A DNA stretch of 64,000 nt from assembly GCF_008000995.1 (NCBI RefSeq), contig NZ_CP042828.1:868001-932000 (forward strand). Reading direction: 5' to 3'. Position 1 is the stretch's first letter. Every line of letters starts with the position of its first letter. Source of the stretch: Ruania zhangjianzhongii (lineage in GTDB: Bacteria; Actinomycetota; Actinomycetes; Actinomycetales; Beutenbergiaceae). Both the position numbers and the translations under genes were made by a program. Shown one piece after another: positions 63,290-64,000 of this stretch. Below the pieces are notes generated by a model. It was not told the DNA's origin, did no database searches, and worked only from the letters and a program-made list of their open reading frames with translations.

Positions 63290-64000
63290 GGTTGCGGGTG
63301 ATGTGGAACGGGTCCTTGACCGGGAGGGCGACCACCTCGTCCTTGGGGTTGCCCTGGCGGTCTCGGATCTGGATCCACTCCCGCCCCTGGTCACCGGCCG
63401 GGAACGTGCGCAGCGTATAGTCCCAGAGCCGTTCGAACCACGGCCGGGCGGCCTCCGAGGCGTACCGCCGGTGGGCGATCGCGGTGGTGGCGCACGCCTC
63501 CGAGTGCACCCACCAGAGCTTGGTGTCCCAGGTGGCCAGAACGCCGTCGAGATACGGGGTCGGCTCTGCTGCCCCCGCGGGCCGCGTGGGCCCGGCGGCA
63601 TCGGTGTACCGGAGCAGGCCTTCGTACTCGGGGTCCCAGGCCAGAGCGCACAGCGCCGGCACGCTCTCCAGCGCCGATGTGCGGTGGTCGTCGGTGCCGA
63701 GCAGCTCGCCCGCCGCCAGCACCATCCAGATCGCCTCGATCGCATGCCCCGGCACCCGGTGACGGTCGACCTGGGTCTCGGGGACGTCCGGCGGCCTCGG
63801 CTCGGTCCGACGCATCTCCACGAAGGTCCCATCCGCTGCCCGGAACGACATCACATGGGCAGCCTCGGCAGCAAGGGCCTGGCGGGTCCCGCTGCTCTCG
63901 ACACCGAGTGTCTGCTCCGCCTGAGCCAGCACGAGCAGCGCGTTCAACAAGATCATGTGCGGACCAAGCGCATCGCGGCCCTCGGGGACGGCGTACGGCG
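63222..64000 (-). CDS. N-acylglucosamine 2-epimerase (AGE)-family protein, 5' truncated by window
   Basis: The reverse strand is open from the window edge to the stop at 63222, 259 codons, and the N-terminus is outside. The toroid motifs HRVPGHAIEAIWMVLAAGELL (with the conserved His-x-Glu-x2 after Gly) and WWVHSEACATTAIAH-type helices, plus WIQIRDRQGNPKDEVVALPVKDPFHITRNLMQL at the end, match AGE/cellobiose-2-epimerase-like enzymes, which epimerise or isomerise sugars such as mannose. It would act on the breakdown sugar. It faces the hydrolase end-to-end. Confidence 0.88.
   Translation of the reverse strand, partial: PYAVPEGRDALGPHMILLNALLVLAQAEQTLGVESSGTRQALAAEAAHVMSFRAADGTFVEMRRTEPRPPDVPETQVDRHRVPGHAIEAIWMVLAAGELLGTDDHRTSALESVPALCALAWDPEYEGLLRYTDAAGPTRPAGAAEPTPYLDGVLATWDTKLWWVHSEACATTAIAHRRYASEAARPWFERLWDYTLRTFPAGDQGREWIQIRDRQGNPKDEVVALPVKDPFHITRNLMQLVELGAELDSAGRAPHSAR

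Overview
The window is very GC-rich with strong third-position GC bias, frequent GTG starts, many 4-nt stop/start overlaps and several genes with a -10-like TANNNT motif 6-7 nt before the start codon. Together with a SigE-type sigma factor, an excalibur-domain protein and a Lys-rich TopA tail, this points to an actinobacterium. A member of the Micrococcales (Ruaniaceae/Beutenbergiaceae-like) is plausible, but the family-level guess rests on general style only.

Positions 1-16.6 kb are mostly housekeeping: a partial nucleotidyltransferase, a SigE-family sigma factor with a membrane partner, a K+-independent H+-pyrophosphatase (hppA), an SDR, an MFS transporter, an NPPF methyltransferase, a PAP2 phosphatase, topA, an ArsR/SRPBCC pair, a Gfo/Idh oxidoreductase, tmk and holB. 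From 16.6 to 26.7 kb come a TAP-like lipoprotein hydrolase, tRNA-Thr(CGT), an excalibur protein, a small GNAT plus RHH/ParE toxin-antitoxin patch flanked by copies of the excalibur 3' end, a two-component system with a membrane protein, an FAD ferredoxin-reductase-like enzyme, a small hypothetical protein and an ECF sigma factor.

The accessory interest lies in 26.8-64 kb, a carbohydrate-utilisation superlocus. It has two Gfo/Idh pairs, a Tat-exported heparinase-II/III-like polysaccharide lyase carrying its own C-terminal propeller, an oligopeptide-type ABC importer (SBP, two permeases, fused double ATPase), and a sugar-type ABC importer (SBP, two permeases, no ATPase nearby). It also has a LacI regulator, a D-2-hydroxyacid dehydrogenase, an enolase-superfamily enzyme, an alpha/beta hydrolase and an AGE-family epimerase (cut by the window edge).

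Embedded in it are five secreted proteins (about 790-950 aa) of one large beta-propeller family that I cannot assign to a characterised enzyme class. Their ends are swapped: three end in a Cys-containing 'GP' beta-helix-like domain, one in a FIMAH-like helical domain, and two carry an N-terminal carbohydrate-binding-like domain.

LacI-type palindromes close to TTGCAACCGGTTGCAA lie upstream of six of the transcription units across 31 kb (28.8, 35.3/35.4, 38.3, 47.05, 58.5 and 59.9 kb). The natural reading is one regulon: secreted lyase and propellers attack or bind a polysaccharide, probably one containing uronic acid, the importers take up the oligosaccharides, and the oxidoreductases, dehydratase-like and epimerase enzymes process the sugars. 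The substrate and the propeller function are the undescribed part.
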